Shown: in pieces, positions 44,865-53,787 of the stretch | Layout: every line of letters begins with the position of its first letter | Numbering within the stretch: position 1 is the first letter of the stretch | Source: Dyella subtropica | Lineage (GTDB): Bacteria > Pseudomonadota > Gammaproteobacteria > Xanthomonadales > Rhodanobacteraceae | Length of the DNA stretch: 64,000 nt | Direction of reading: 5' to 3' | Assembly (NCBI RefSeq): GCF_026283965.1 | Contig: NZ_JAPDPD010000012.1 | Coordinates: 1-64,000, forward strand | The notes under the pieces: generated by a model | Told to the model about the DNA's origin: nothing | The model's database searches: none | The model's input: the letters and a program-made list of their open reading frames with translations, nothing else | Program-made: the position numbers and the translations under genes

Positions 44865-46286
44865 TCAGGTGGCCAGCACCCGGAGATCCATCTTTTTCGG
44901 GGCAGATTGCCGGAGAAAGGCGTGTTCCGCGGCCATACGCAACATTGTTGGACTGACGTGGCGCCGGTGCACCCGTTCGATCAAGGCGATATACGCGTGA
45001 CCGAACAGGTTCTTGCAGTGCACGCGTGTACCCAGTGTCAGCTCCACTCCGCCGCCCTCGACGAGACGGACGCCGACGCAGGAGCGAAAACGGAGATGTT
45101 TGTCATCGGCGCCGAGAATGACCTGCGCGTGGCGGTCTGCGGCGTCGACGGATTGCCGGATCACGGGGAAACGCCGATCGAACAACTGATCGGTGCGTGT
45201 CGCCAGCAGGGACGATACCGGGCATCCGAGGGGTGACGTACGCAGGCCAAGCGGCCTGACCAGGGCATTACGCAGCGCCATCATTTTCGAAACGCTGGTC
45301 GGCGGGTTTTCCAGAAAGCCATCAAGCAATGCGCTGAGCACCCGCGAAGCACTCGTCGAGGCGAGCACTTTATCGCTCAGCCGGATGCTGAACATGTCTT
45401 CGTGTTGATAGGTTTCGTTGAGCTGGGTGCGGAGCAGCGTGTCTTCGGGAAGTGCCTCGAGCTGCGCCACCGGGAGCCGCGCCTCCGTTTCGGCAAAGAA
45501 GCCGTCGGCGTGCCGCCAACGACTCAAGGCGCCACGCACCCGTCCAACCCAGCTGCGCAGCGTGCGACAGAGTGCGCTCTGCAGCGAGCCCGGTGGGGCA
45601 TTCAGTGCAAGGGTCATGGTCGGTACTTTGCGAAGCGCCGTGAGCTCTCGTTCCATCCATGCCACAACGGGCGGAGGGAGCAATTCGGTGAGCGAAGGAA
45701 TCGATGCCTCATTCGCCAACACCTGTTGCTTCAAGGCATCGGGCAGGTTTCCGCCAAGCTCGTTGGTATGGCAGGACAGCGCGAAAAGCGCCGGGTGGCG
45801 GGAGCCTGGGTCGAGCGATGCGAACTGATGCCAGGTCTCACCACTGAAGCGCACGGTGAACATGCAGTCCGGCGGGATGTTGATGTGGCGGAGCCTATGA
45901 AAGAAATGCCCGGGATCGTGGTCCAGTTCTTCCAGCGTGGCGGTGGAGAAGCGCAGCTGCGCGCCGCCGCTCCCGGAGATGGCAGTGAACACACGATGCC
46001 CCGCATGGCGATGGAAGGGATGCCCCTTGGCACCGACGGCGAAGGTGTAGAGCGAGGTTGGGTCGCCCCTTTCGAAATCCGTGCCGGCCAGTTTGGCGGA
46101 GGGTTCGTCGAGAGCATCGATGAAATCGGCGTGTGCTTGCTGGCGCGTCGTTGCGCTGGCGAATAGCTGATTGCCCGCGCCAGGACCCAGTTGCGCGATC
46201 AGCGAGACCTCCACAGGGAGGCCGCCTGACGGAGAGGGGATGCGGGCGGAAGGGAATGTCTCGACTACGCGTGCCTTGCCCGACAT
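44865..46286 (-). CDS. two-part protein: cupin-like N-terminus, DUF2867-like C-terminus
   Basis: 473 residues. The N-terminal half (about 60-190) has a cupin-like pattern with HPFHRHAGHRVFTAISG, a later histidine in SGETWHQFASLDPG, and GHFFHRL. The C-terminal ~150 residues (LRFRSCVGVRLVEGG..., HCKNLFGHAYIALIERVHR) match the end of DUF2867 proteins. Between them is a basic helical linker. It is preceded on the same strand by an ArsR regulator (gap 77 bases), so it is probably its target. Function unknown. Confidence 0.68.
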   Translation of the reverse strand: MSGKARVVETFPSARIPSPSGGLPVEVSLIAQLGPGAGNQLFASATTRQQAHADFIDALDEPSAKLAGTDFERGDPTSLYTFAVGAKGHPFHRHAGHRVFTAISGSGGAQLRFSTATLEELDHDPGHFFHRLRHINIPPDCMFTVRFSGETWHQFASLDPGSRHPALFALSCHTNELGGNLPDALKQQVLANEASIPSLTELLPPPVVAWMERELTALRKVPTMTLALNAPPGSLQSALCRTLRSWVGRVRGALSRWRHADGFFAETEARLPVAQLEALPEDTLLRTQLNETYQHEDMFSIRLSDKVLASTSASRVLSALLDGFLENPPTSVSKMMALRNALVRPLGLRTSPLGCPVSSLLATRTDQLFDRRFPVIRQSVDAADRHAQVILGADDKHLRFRSCVGVRLVEGGGVELTLGTRVHCKNLFGHAYIALIERVHRRHVSPTMLRMAAEHAFLRQSAPKKMDLRVLAT

Positions 46287-46363
46287 GGAATACCCCGCTT
46301 TGGCGCCATCGCGTTACCGATACTCGGTCGCCGGATTGGAATGTTGTTCGTAGCGTTTTGCTC

Positions 46364-46684
46364 TCAGCCACCCTGCTTGCGGGAGGCGAGCTTGCGTGAT
46401 TCGCGCTTCAGCGGGCCGGCGGTGGGGCAGATCTCAAAGGCGAAACCGGTGAGGGTGTTCACAAGGTTGTCTTTGTTGAGTCGATACACCACGTATTGCC
46501 CGCGTCGCTCGCTGCTCACTAGGCCGGCCGTTTCGAGCAGCGACAAATGACGCGATATCGCAGGAGCGCTCATGGCGAACCGGCTCGCGATCTCGCCGGC
46601 AGTCAGTTCCTGTGCCGACAGATAGGCCAGGATTTCGCGGCGAGGGCGGGAAGCAAGGGCTTCGAAGATGCGGTCGGCGGCCAT
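46364..46684 (-). CDS. ArsR-family transcriptional regulator
   Basis: 106 residues, single winged-helix domain: RIFEALASRPRREILAYLSAQ, GEIASRFAMSAPAISRHLSLLE recognition region, wing SERRGQYVVYRL, and a basic C-terminus. This is the SdpR/YceH-less short type without metal-binding cysteines. It is the first gene of a minus-strand pair with the cupin/DUF2867-like gene. ATG 46684. Confidence 0.88.
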   Translation of the reverse strand: MAADRIFEALASRPRREILAYLSAQELTAGEIASRFAMSAPAISRHLSLLETAGLVSSERRGQYVVYRLNKDNLVNTLTGFAFEICPTAGPLKRESRKLASRKQGG

Positions 46685-46793
46685 CAGCTATTAAGCAATT
46701 AAGACATTAGTTAAATGTATAAGCCTGGCATCAGCCCATGTCAAGCGTGTTGAACGAAGGTTGGGCGTTTTGCAGCGGGTTATGAGTAGGCGG

Positions 46794-46984
46794 CTACCAC
46801 TGCGTCCGATTCGGCAACAACCCCTTCAACTCCGCTTCGGTCAGGTTGCGCCACTGCCCGGGCTTCAGATGGCCGAGCTTGACGTTGATGATGCGTACGC
46901 GGCGCAGCTGGGTGACGCGATAGCCGAAGGCGGCGGCCATCAGGCGGATCTGCCGGTTGAGGCCCTGGGTGAGCACGATGGCGA
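46794..46984 (-). pseudogene. 3' fragment of rluF, displaced copy
   Basis: Encodes the last ~62 residues of a RluF-type pseudouridine synthase (AIVLTQGLNRQIRLMAAAFG ... LTEAELKGLLPNRTQW) in the same orientation as the intact gene at 55602. Positions 46831-46984 match 55639-55792 with only three differences (46836, 46920, 46961), while the last ~37 bases are more divergent. The gene body is missing: at 46985 the sequence changes abruptly to the IS remnant. Confidence 0.9.
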
Positions 46985-46989
46985 TCATG

Positions 46990-47557
46990 AGTGCAGCGGC
47001 TTCGTCCAAATCGACGATGCGCATTGGGGTGGCGAACGCCGCGGCGGCGGCACGGGGCGCGGCAGCTCGGACGAAACCCCGTTTGTGGCGGCCGTGCAGT
47101 GCGCCCTCGAGGGTTACTGGGTGACCATGCGAATGGGCACGTTGCCCCGATTTCGCAAGACCGTGCTGGGGGGGGGCGAACGGCCATCGGGTGCCGAGCA
47201 CGGCGGTGGTGTCGGATGGACTGAAGTGCTTTCCGGTCGTCACCGACGCCGATTGCACGCAAATCGCCACTCCCGCGGGCGGCGACGCGCCCAACCATGG
47301 CCATCCCATCTCCTGGTGAGTCCGCACGATAGCTGGGCAACGTCAATAACGCGTTGCATTGCACCTACCATGCGCTGCGCCCCAATACCTGCAGTGCTAC
47401 TTGTCCGGACTTTGCTAACGATTCAATCGGCGCTTAGATCTGGCGGCCTTGGTGCAGCGCCTAATCGCCGCTGCGGCAAGCACTCCACCGCTGATCTATG
47501 AGCTTGCAACCTCGGATGCGCTACGTGGGAAAGCAGCAGGTCTTCTGGTGTGCTCTT
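46990..47557 (+). mobile_element. degraded IS1595-family (ISXO2-type) transposase
   Basis: Plus-strand frame pieces: VQIDDAHWGGERRGG and PFVAAVQCALEGYWVTMRMG (DDE domain start), then after a frameshift TAVVSDGLKCFPVVTDADC, GNVNNALHCTYHALRPN, and DLAALVQRLIAAAASTPPL followed by DALRGKAAGLLVCS. The N-terminal third is missing and several frameshifts and stops are present, so it is inactive. It abuts the rluF fragment within 15 bases, marking the left edge of the lanthipeptide island. Confidence 0.82.
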
Positions 47558-47997
47558 AAGTGGCCACCAGGCATAGGCGCAGTCATCCTGCAACACCCAT
47601 TAGTGAAGGCGAAATCCTACTGTCTATGTGGGCTGATGATTCGCCTGTCATGGCCTGCCGCCGACTGGACCTGGGGATAGTCCTTCATCAGCCATATGCG
47701 GGAACGTCGACGGTTTGTAAAAAGACAAGTTAGTTAGTGGGTTACAAGATAATTAGCTGGCCGTTGCGGGTTTCAAGTCACTACTCAAATGCTATGCGAT
47801 AAATAACGATGGAAAATTCGGAGCATCAATATGGGGCTCTTGATCATTTCGGTTGAGAAGAAAAATGTATGAATTCCGGTGTTATGGTTAATTTGCCTTG
47901 CTGCTCAATCTATGAGCTTATCCATCGAGGCAGTCGGGCGGGTTGCGGCGGGGCCGCATCCCCACTCATTTCAAACAATCGAATGAAGGCCATCACA
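47558..47997 (+). other. upstream region of the lanthipeptide genes
   Basis: AT-richer than the chromosome around it. It holds the presumed promoter of lanA; a TTGCGG ... TATGCG arrangement near 47765-47795 is possible but weak. Short frames at 47869 and 47983 read into lanA without better ribosome binding sites. No regulator gene is present in the island. Confidence 0.4.
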
Positions 47998-48165
47998 ATG
48001 AACCGTATACTCGATCTGCAACAAATCGGTCCTTACGAGAACACCGACACGGTTGACCCCACAGCACTTCCTCCGGCTAGCACGTGTAGCTATGCGGGGT
48101 GCGGTGCCTGTTCCAGCGCGAGCGCATCTTCATGCGGTGCCGCTATAAATTTCATTGCGATTTGA
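47998..48165 (+). CDS. class III lanthipeptide precursor
   Basis: 55 residues. The leader contains MNRILDLQQIGPYE, which matches the class III leader motif (I/L)xxLQ at residues 4-8 (ILDLQ). The core is rich in Ser and Cys and holds two exact labionin motifs Ser-x2-Ser-x3-Cys: residues 28-35 (STCSYAGC) and 39-46 (SSASASSC), plus free Cys30 and Cys38. The tail GAAINFIAI is hydrophobic. ATG 47998 has AAGG upstream; an upstream ATG at 47983 is possible. It is followed by a hairpin and then lanKC. Confidence 0.9.
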   Translation: MNRILDLQQIGPYENTDTVDPTALPPASTCSYAGCGACSSASASSCGAAINFIAI

Positions 48166-48182
48166 CTTGCCAGGGAAAGCAT

Positions 48183-48210
48183 AAGATCCCACCTTCTATG
48201 GTGGGATCTT
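48183..48210 (+). terminator. hairpin between precursor and synthetase genes
   Basis: Stem AAGATCCCACC / GGTGGGATCTT with a six-base loop, followed by tcctatcc. It fits a leaky terminator that lets the precursor be made in excess over the modifying enzyme, a common arrangement. Confidence 0.75.
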
Positions 48211-48281
48211 TCCTATCCATGTGAAGCAGGGCGACGATCGCTCAAGGTCTTTTTGGGTGGCTGAAATATAAGGTGTACGAA

Positions 48282-51054
48282 ATGTCAGAGCTCGTCATCA
48301 AAGATAAGTTAATTTACCTGATCGCCGATCAGGATTTCTACGAAAACTTGTCCAGCTACCGCACACAAGAAAGGGATTTCAAGGAGGCGCTAGAGCGAAA
48401 TCTTCCTGAGGGCTGGGAGCTGACTCGAAGATCTCTATGGTGGGACTGCTCCCCGCAAGAAGTGGTTTTACCCGATCATGGCTGGAAGATTCACTTGTCA
48501 GCTACCCCGGCTCATGCACCAGCCATTCTTATGACGGCAGCGAGGGTTATGTTCGAATCGAATGTGCCGTTCAAATTCGTGGTTGACCGCACACTTCTGA
48601 TGATGATGAATGGCAAGCGATGGGATCGTGGCACAGCTGGCAAGTTCATTACGATATATCCAAAAGATACAAATCAGTGCGCGCAGCTTCTAGAGAAACT
48701 GTACGCATCGATGATTGGATATTGGGGGCCTTACATACTCTCAGATCGTCGCTATAGGGATAGTCGTATTGTCCACTATCGATATGGGGGCATCCTTCCA
48801 ACAAAGCGCACAGATATAGATGGGAGAGCCGTGTATGTTGTAAGTGATGGTAAGGGTGGGTATCGGGACGATGAACGATCTCCCCACTTTGCGCTACCGG
48901 CCGACGTCGTTGATCCATTTCAAGGAGTGGTGGGCTCTTCAGGTGATATCGCGGAAGCAGGGTGTTTGAAAGACGGCCGTTATAAGATTGAGGCCGCCTT
49001 GAGCTACAGCAATGCGGGCAATGTCTATTTGGCAGAGGACCGGCATTTATCAAGAAAGGTCGTTATCAAAGAGGCTCGCCCATACACAAATATTTCAGTA
49101 CGAGGATTGGACGCCATCCAGTTGCTAAAAAAGGAGTGGCGGATTCTGCAAATGATAGAGTCAGAAGGTATCGCCCCGAGGCCCCTTGATTTCTTCTTCG
49201 ACTGGGAGCATGCGTATCTTGTCGAGGAGTATTTGGGTAATGCGATTACGCTTCGCGAATATTTCGCCAGGATTAGTATCGCTTTGCGGACGCGTGCCAA
49301 TAATGCGGAGAATCGTGAATTCTATACTAAGTATAGACATATCGCTGTGGAGTTGGTGAGCCTTGTTAAGAGGTTGCACAATCTAAACATCATATTCAGC
49401 GACCTGTCCATAGAAAATGTGATGGTGAGCAATCATGGGGGCGATGGGCGAGTGGATCTGCGCCTCATCGACTTTGAAGGCGCTTATGAGAGCGGCGTGG
49501 ATATCCCAACTCATCTATTCACACCTGGGTTTTCCCCATCCGATTTTGAGTCCCGTGGTATGGCGACCCCGGAGGATGATTACTATGCGCTTGGCGCGTT
49601 GATGTTGGCTGGATTGTTTCCTGTGAATGGCATGCTTTTGGTAAATCCACGCGGTTACGAAAAGTATCTGTCGTCATTTTCCATAGATTTTGATGTGCCA
49701 GAATGTGTCGTGAAGAGCATTCGTCGTCTGCTGAGTAGTGATGCAGATGTGCGTCTTTGCCCAGAGGAAGTGGGGTCCACATGGCCGGTGGACTATCCAT
49801 CGTGCACACCATCGATGACAACCCTTGAGGTTGATTCCATTGACCTAGGTAATGTGATAGCGAGGATTCTTTCGTTCATAGATGCGAACGCTGACTTCCA
49901 GAGAAGAGATCGTCTGTACCCTGCGGACCCATGCGTGTTCGAGACCAATCCTCTAAGCATCGCCCATGGTGCGTGTGGGATCGCTTATGTAATGCATCGA
50001 ATTCGTGGAAGGGCTGAAGATAAGGTTTTGGATTGGATTCTTTCTCATCAGGTTCGAGCTGATGCCTATTCGCCAGGTCTGTACGGCGGTCTTTCTGGAG
50101 TGGCCTGGTCGTTGTCGGAGATGGGGCTTGTCGAGGATGCGCTAGCTATTCTCAAATCGACTGATGATCATCATTTGTTGTGGCGCTCCGCAGATGTATT
50201 CAACGGAGTGTCGGGTTGGGGTATGACGCAGCTTCACTTCCATAGGAAGACAGGAGATGCGGCCCATCTTGCAAATGCAATTCGAGGGGGGGCAGTTCTT
50301 AATTGACAGTAGAACTGTCGAGAAGGGTCGCGAGGGGGGTGAGACGGAGCAGTGTTACTGGTCGACCCCGGATGGAGTTTCGGCGAGTTTTGGCCATGGA
50401 GCTGCAGGTGTTTGCCTGTTTCTTCTGTATCTCTATCTTGCAACCGGCAAAGATGAGTACCTCAAGGTTGGCAGGCAGGGCATAGCCTGGATCCTTGAGC
50501 AGGGACGCTTGAATGCTGACGGAGGTCTTACATGGGTGGCTCGTAATAGAACGCCCTCCTATACACCTTACTGGAGATGGGGGAGCTCAGGAATTGGACG
50601 GGTTCTATTGCGGTATTGGCGGGTCACCGGTGACGGTCTGTATGGCGAAAGAATCAACGATATCCACATAGATTGTGATCGTAAGTACACGATCTTCCCG
50701 GGTTATTTTTTTGGCTTAGCCGGGATTGTAGAGTTCTACATGGACCTTGCACGATTTCCGGAGTGGGAGGAGAAGGCTATGGAGAGTGCAAAGAAGCTTC
50801 TGGCCGGAAGTCTTCTCTTTCAGATAGAAAGATCAGGCGGGCTCGCGTTTCCAGGTGAATCACTTAATCGAATAAGTTGTGATTTTGGAACGGGTGGAGC
50901 AGGGATTGCGTTGGTAATGAATCGCTATCTGACTCGTTGCGGATCGTCCTTCATGGTCGACGAACTCGTGCCGGGATGGGCGCGTTGTGATTCACCAAGA
51001 ACCATTGCTGGCCTTGGGGCATTCAGCACGTTGGTTCACGCTGATGGCTCGTAA
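48282..51054 (+). CDS. class III lanthipeptide synthetase LanKC, interrupted by a frameshift
   Basis: Two frames join into one ~923-residue protein: 48282-50306 and, from about 50293, the frame ending at 51054. The break lies in a run of seven G at 50286-50292; six would restore it. The N-terminal lyase-like region (1-225) precedes a Ser/Thr kinase-like domain with VVIKEA (Lys263), FSDLSIENV (Asp374, Asn379) and LIDFEGA (Asp397), then a LanC-like cyclase with GHGAAGV. The cyclase lacks the Cys-His-Gly zinc motif (CDFGTGG instead), which marks class III. ATG 48282 has AAGG 8 bases upstream. Confidence 0.85.
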
Positions 51055-51088
51055 GGGATACGTTCCTGACCTTCGATGGAAACCAGGC

Positions 51089-52414
51089 ATGTTTGGCTAT
51101 TACTTGGAGTTGGCCCTTAAGGGGCTTGCTCGCAACAAGATACTGACAACGCTCATGGTTTTGAGCATAGCCATGGGCATCGGGACAAGCATGACAACGT
51201 TGACGATCATGCACGCCCTCGCAGGCGATCCGTTGCCTTCGCGAAGTGCGTATCTCTATTACCCACAACTCGATCCCTTCCCGACGGTGGCGGCGGATCA
51301 TACGGAACCTCCGGATGTGATGGATTACAGGTCAGCCGTGGACCTTTGGGAAGCCGGTCGTGCGGACCGTCAGGCATTGATTGCTAGCAGTCCGATCAAA
51401 GTGCGTGCTCCGGATACCAAAGTGCCTGCAGCGATGCTCTCTATGCTATCCACAACGTCCGATTTCTTTCCTATGTTCAAGGTCTCATTCAAGTTTGGCG
51501 GCGCATGGACGCCAGAAGAAGACCGAAGCCGGGCACGGGTCGTAGTGATTTCGTCCAGTCTCAATGAGCTCCTGTTCGGTGGGGCGAATAGTGTCGGGCG
51601 GATCATCCGGGCCAGGGATGCAGACTTGCGTATCGTCGGTGTTCTTGAGCCATGGCGGCCGGTGCCGTTGTTCTATGAAGTAATGGGTGGAGGGTTTCTG
51701 CGCGGAAACACAGCCGACTTCTATGGAAGACCTGAGGATATTCTCGCTCCTTTCAGTACCGGTCTCGACATCAATGCTCCCGCTTTCAGTCCCTTCATGT
51801 GTTGGCAGCCTCACGACGAAGCAGTCAGCATGATGAAGTCATCCTGTGTCTGGGTGGGCCTTTGGGTGGAGTTGGGTGACAGTGCCAAGGTTAGGAGCTA
51901 TCGCGAATTTTTGGATGGGTACGCGAAACAGCAGGTGGCATTGGGCCGCTTTGTGGCCGGCAAGAGCACTCGCTTACGCAGTCTCATGGAGTGGCTGGAC
52001 TACAACGGAGTAGTGCCATCCGACGTCCGTCTTCAAACGTGGGTGGCGTTCTCGTTTCTCGGGATGTGTCTGTTGAATGCAGCTGGTCTACTCCTGGCAA
52101 GCTTTCTACGGCGTGGCTACGAGATCGGTACTCGGCGTGCTCTGGGTGCGACGACTGGCGATGTGTTCTTTCAACATATGGTCGAGGCTGGTCTTCTTGG
52201 CGTACTGGGAGGTATCGCGGGCATGATGCTTACCCTGCTGGGCCTGTATCTCATGCGTCTGCAACCGACGCCTTATGCTGATCTGATTCGACTCGATCTT
52301 GGCATGTCGTTGACGATCATCGCCCTTTCGATGGTCAGTGCCCTTCTCGCCGGCGTTCTGCCTGCGATCCGGGCATGCCGTGTCGCCCCAAGCCTTCAGT
52401 TGAAGGCCCTTTGA
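51089..52414 (+). CDS. FtsX/MacB-like ABC permease of the lanthipeptide island
   Basis: 441 residues from ATG 51089, which gives the family-typical start MFGYYLELALKGLARNKILT; ATG 51044 overlapping the synthetase end is the alternative. One N-terminal helix, a periplasmic MacB-core domain, then three helices with FLRRGYEIGTRRALGATTGDVFFQHMVEAGLLG. No cognate LolD/MacB ATPase gene is present in the island. It probably acts with the permease at 52431 in export or immunity. Confidence 0.85.
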   Translation: MFGYYLELALKGLARNKILTTLMVLSIAMGIGTSMTTLTIMHALAGDPLPSRSAYLYYPQLDPFPTVAADHTEPPDVMDYRSAVDLWEAGRADRQALIASSPIKVRAPDTKVPAAMLSMLSTTSDFFPMFKVSFKFGGAWTPEEDRSRARVVVISSSLNELLFGGANSVGRIIRARDADLRIVGVLEPWRPVPLFYEVMGGGFLRGNTADFYGRPEDILAPFSTGLDINAPAFSPFMCWQPHDEAVSMMKSSCVWVGLWVELGDSAKVRSYREFLDGYAKQQVALGRFVAGKSTRLRSLMEWLDYNGVVPSDVRLQTWVAFSFLGMCLLNAAGLLLASFLRRGYEIGTRRALGATTGDVFFQHMVEAGLLGVLGGIAGMMLTLLGLYLMRLQPTPYADLIRLDLGMSLTIIALSMVSALLAGVLPAIRACRVAPSLQLKAL

Positions 52415-52430
52415 AGAAGGGACGTGTCAT

Positions 52431-53642
52431 ATGCTGTTGCAACCTTTGGTCATCGCCTGGCGACGCCATCGCCTGGCAACCCTATTGCTGGTCCTAGAAA
52501 TAGCGATTGCATACGGTGTTCTTTGCAACGCGTGCTATCTGGTTGCGGGTCGACTCGCCACAATCAGATCGCAAAGCGGTCTTGATGAATCGTCCTTGGC
52601 GGCAGTTCAGCTGAGTGGTAGCGGGGCCGGTTCAGGGGCCGCCATCAACGCTGCCGTGCTGGCGGGTATTCGCTCAATTCCGGGTGTTCAAGAGGCTGGC
52701 GTCCTCAACACCGTGCCGTTTGGTATGCAGAAGGCAGCGGTTGAGATCGCCAGGCAGCCCGAAGGAGGCGCCGCAGCGAAGGCAGACTTCTACATTGGGG
52801 GGGAGGGAAGCATCGAGGCTTTGGGGTTGCGCGTGATTTCAGGAAGACTGCCTGCCACGGATGATTATCTTCCCCTCGCTGGTTCATTGCCGGCTGACGG
52901 TTTAGTGCTTGTTACGAAATCCTTGTCCGATTACCTCTGGCCCCAATCTACTCCGTTGGGCAAGGAGTTCTGGGTCGACAAAAGGCGCTTCAGAGTCATT
53001 GGGATACTGGAACGTCTGCCCATCGCGAGGCCGGGCAGCAGGGGAAACAGTAGCATCAATTGGTCGATCTTCGCCCCTGTGAAGCCCGGAGATGCATTGG
53101 TGGGCTCGTACGTCCTGCGAGCATCAGAAGGGGACATGCAACGAGTGCTGAGCAACGTTGAAAAAGTGGTGGCAACCATTGTCCCCGACATCGTTTTTGA
53201 CAGAGCGCAAAGCCAGACCATCGAGACGCTTCGAAAGGCGTACTTTCAGCGAGATATTTCTTTGATTGCCCTACTGGCAGGCGTTGTTATGGCACTTCTG
53301 CTAGTGGCGGCATTTGGTATCGGTGGGCTAGCAAGCTTCTGGGTCGAACAAAGGCGTCGGCACATTGGCATTCGACGGGCTTTGGGTGCAACGCGCAGGG
53401 ACATAAGGCATCAGTTCCAGGCGGAGAACTTCTCTATTGTCACAGCAGGAATCGCGGTTGGTGTAGTTATCGCCATCGGTTTGAGCCTCATCTATACGCG
53501 TTACTACGCCGCGCCGACTCTGCCACTCTCCTATCTGCTGATTGGCGGTCTTTCTCTGTGGCTTCTTGGCCAGGTGGCCGTGCTCGGTCCAGCTATTCGA
53601 GCTGCGGCGGTGGAGCCCGTGGCGGCTATCAGGTTTGGATAG
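52431..53642 (+). CDS. FtsX/MacB-like ABC permease of the lanthipeptide island
   Basis: 403 residues. It begins with MLLQPLVIAWRRHRLATLLL, has a periplasmic domain with VLNTVPFG and FRVIGILERLPIA, and ends with EQRRRHIGIRRALGATRRDIRHQFQAEN and two helices. It starts 16 bases after the first permease gene and is presumably its heterodimer partner. Ends at 53642, followed by ~145 bases of non-coding DNA. Confidence 0.85.
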   Translation: MLLQPLVIAWRRHRLATLLLVLEIAIAYGVLCNACYLVAGRLATIRSQSGLDESSLAAVQLSGSGAGSGAAINAAVLAGIRSIPGVQEAGVLNTVPFGMQKAAVEIARQPEGGAAAKADFYIGGEGSIEALGLRVISGRLPATDDYLPLAGSLPADGLVLVTKSLSDYLWPQSTPLGKEFWVDKRRFRVIGILERLPIARPGSRGNSSINWSIFAPVKPGDALVGSYVLRASEGDMQRVLSNVEKVVATIVPDIVFDRAQSQTIETLRKAYFQRDISLIALLAGVVMALLLVAAFGIGGLASFWVEQRRRHIGIRRALGATRRDIRHQFQAENFSIVTAGIAVGVVIAIGLSLIYTRYYAAPTLPLSYLLIGGLSLWLLGQVAVLGPAIRAAAVEPVAAIRFG

Positions 53643-53787
53643 GTTCGGTCTGCGATGTGGGTTTCGCGGCTTTCAGCCGGCTGCGAAATGGATAAACCTT
53701 CAAATCAATCGCGAGATGCACGGACGAAAGCATTCGAGCAAGTCCAGGGCTCCTGACGCTTTGTGGGACGAGGCAAGGATGGCATAG

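Noticed and set aside
53643..53787. Possible small gene between the second FtsX permease and the ABC exporter
   Set aside because: The frame begins inside the permease in another phase, has no ribosome binding site and ends directly before the exporter start.
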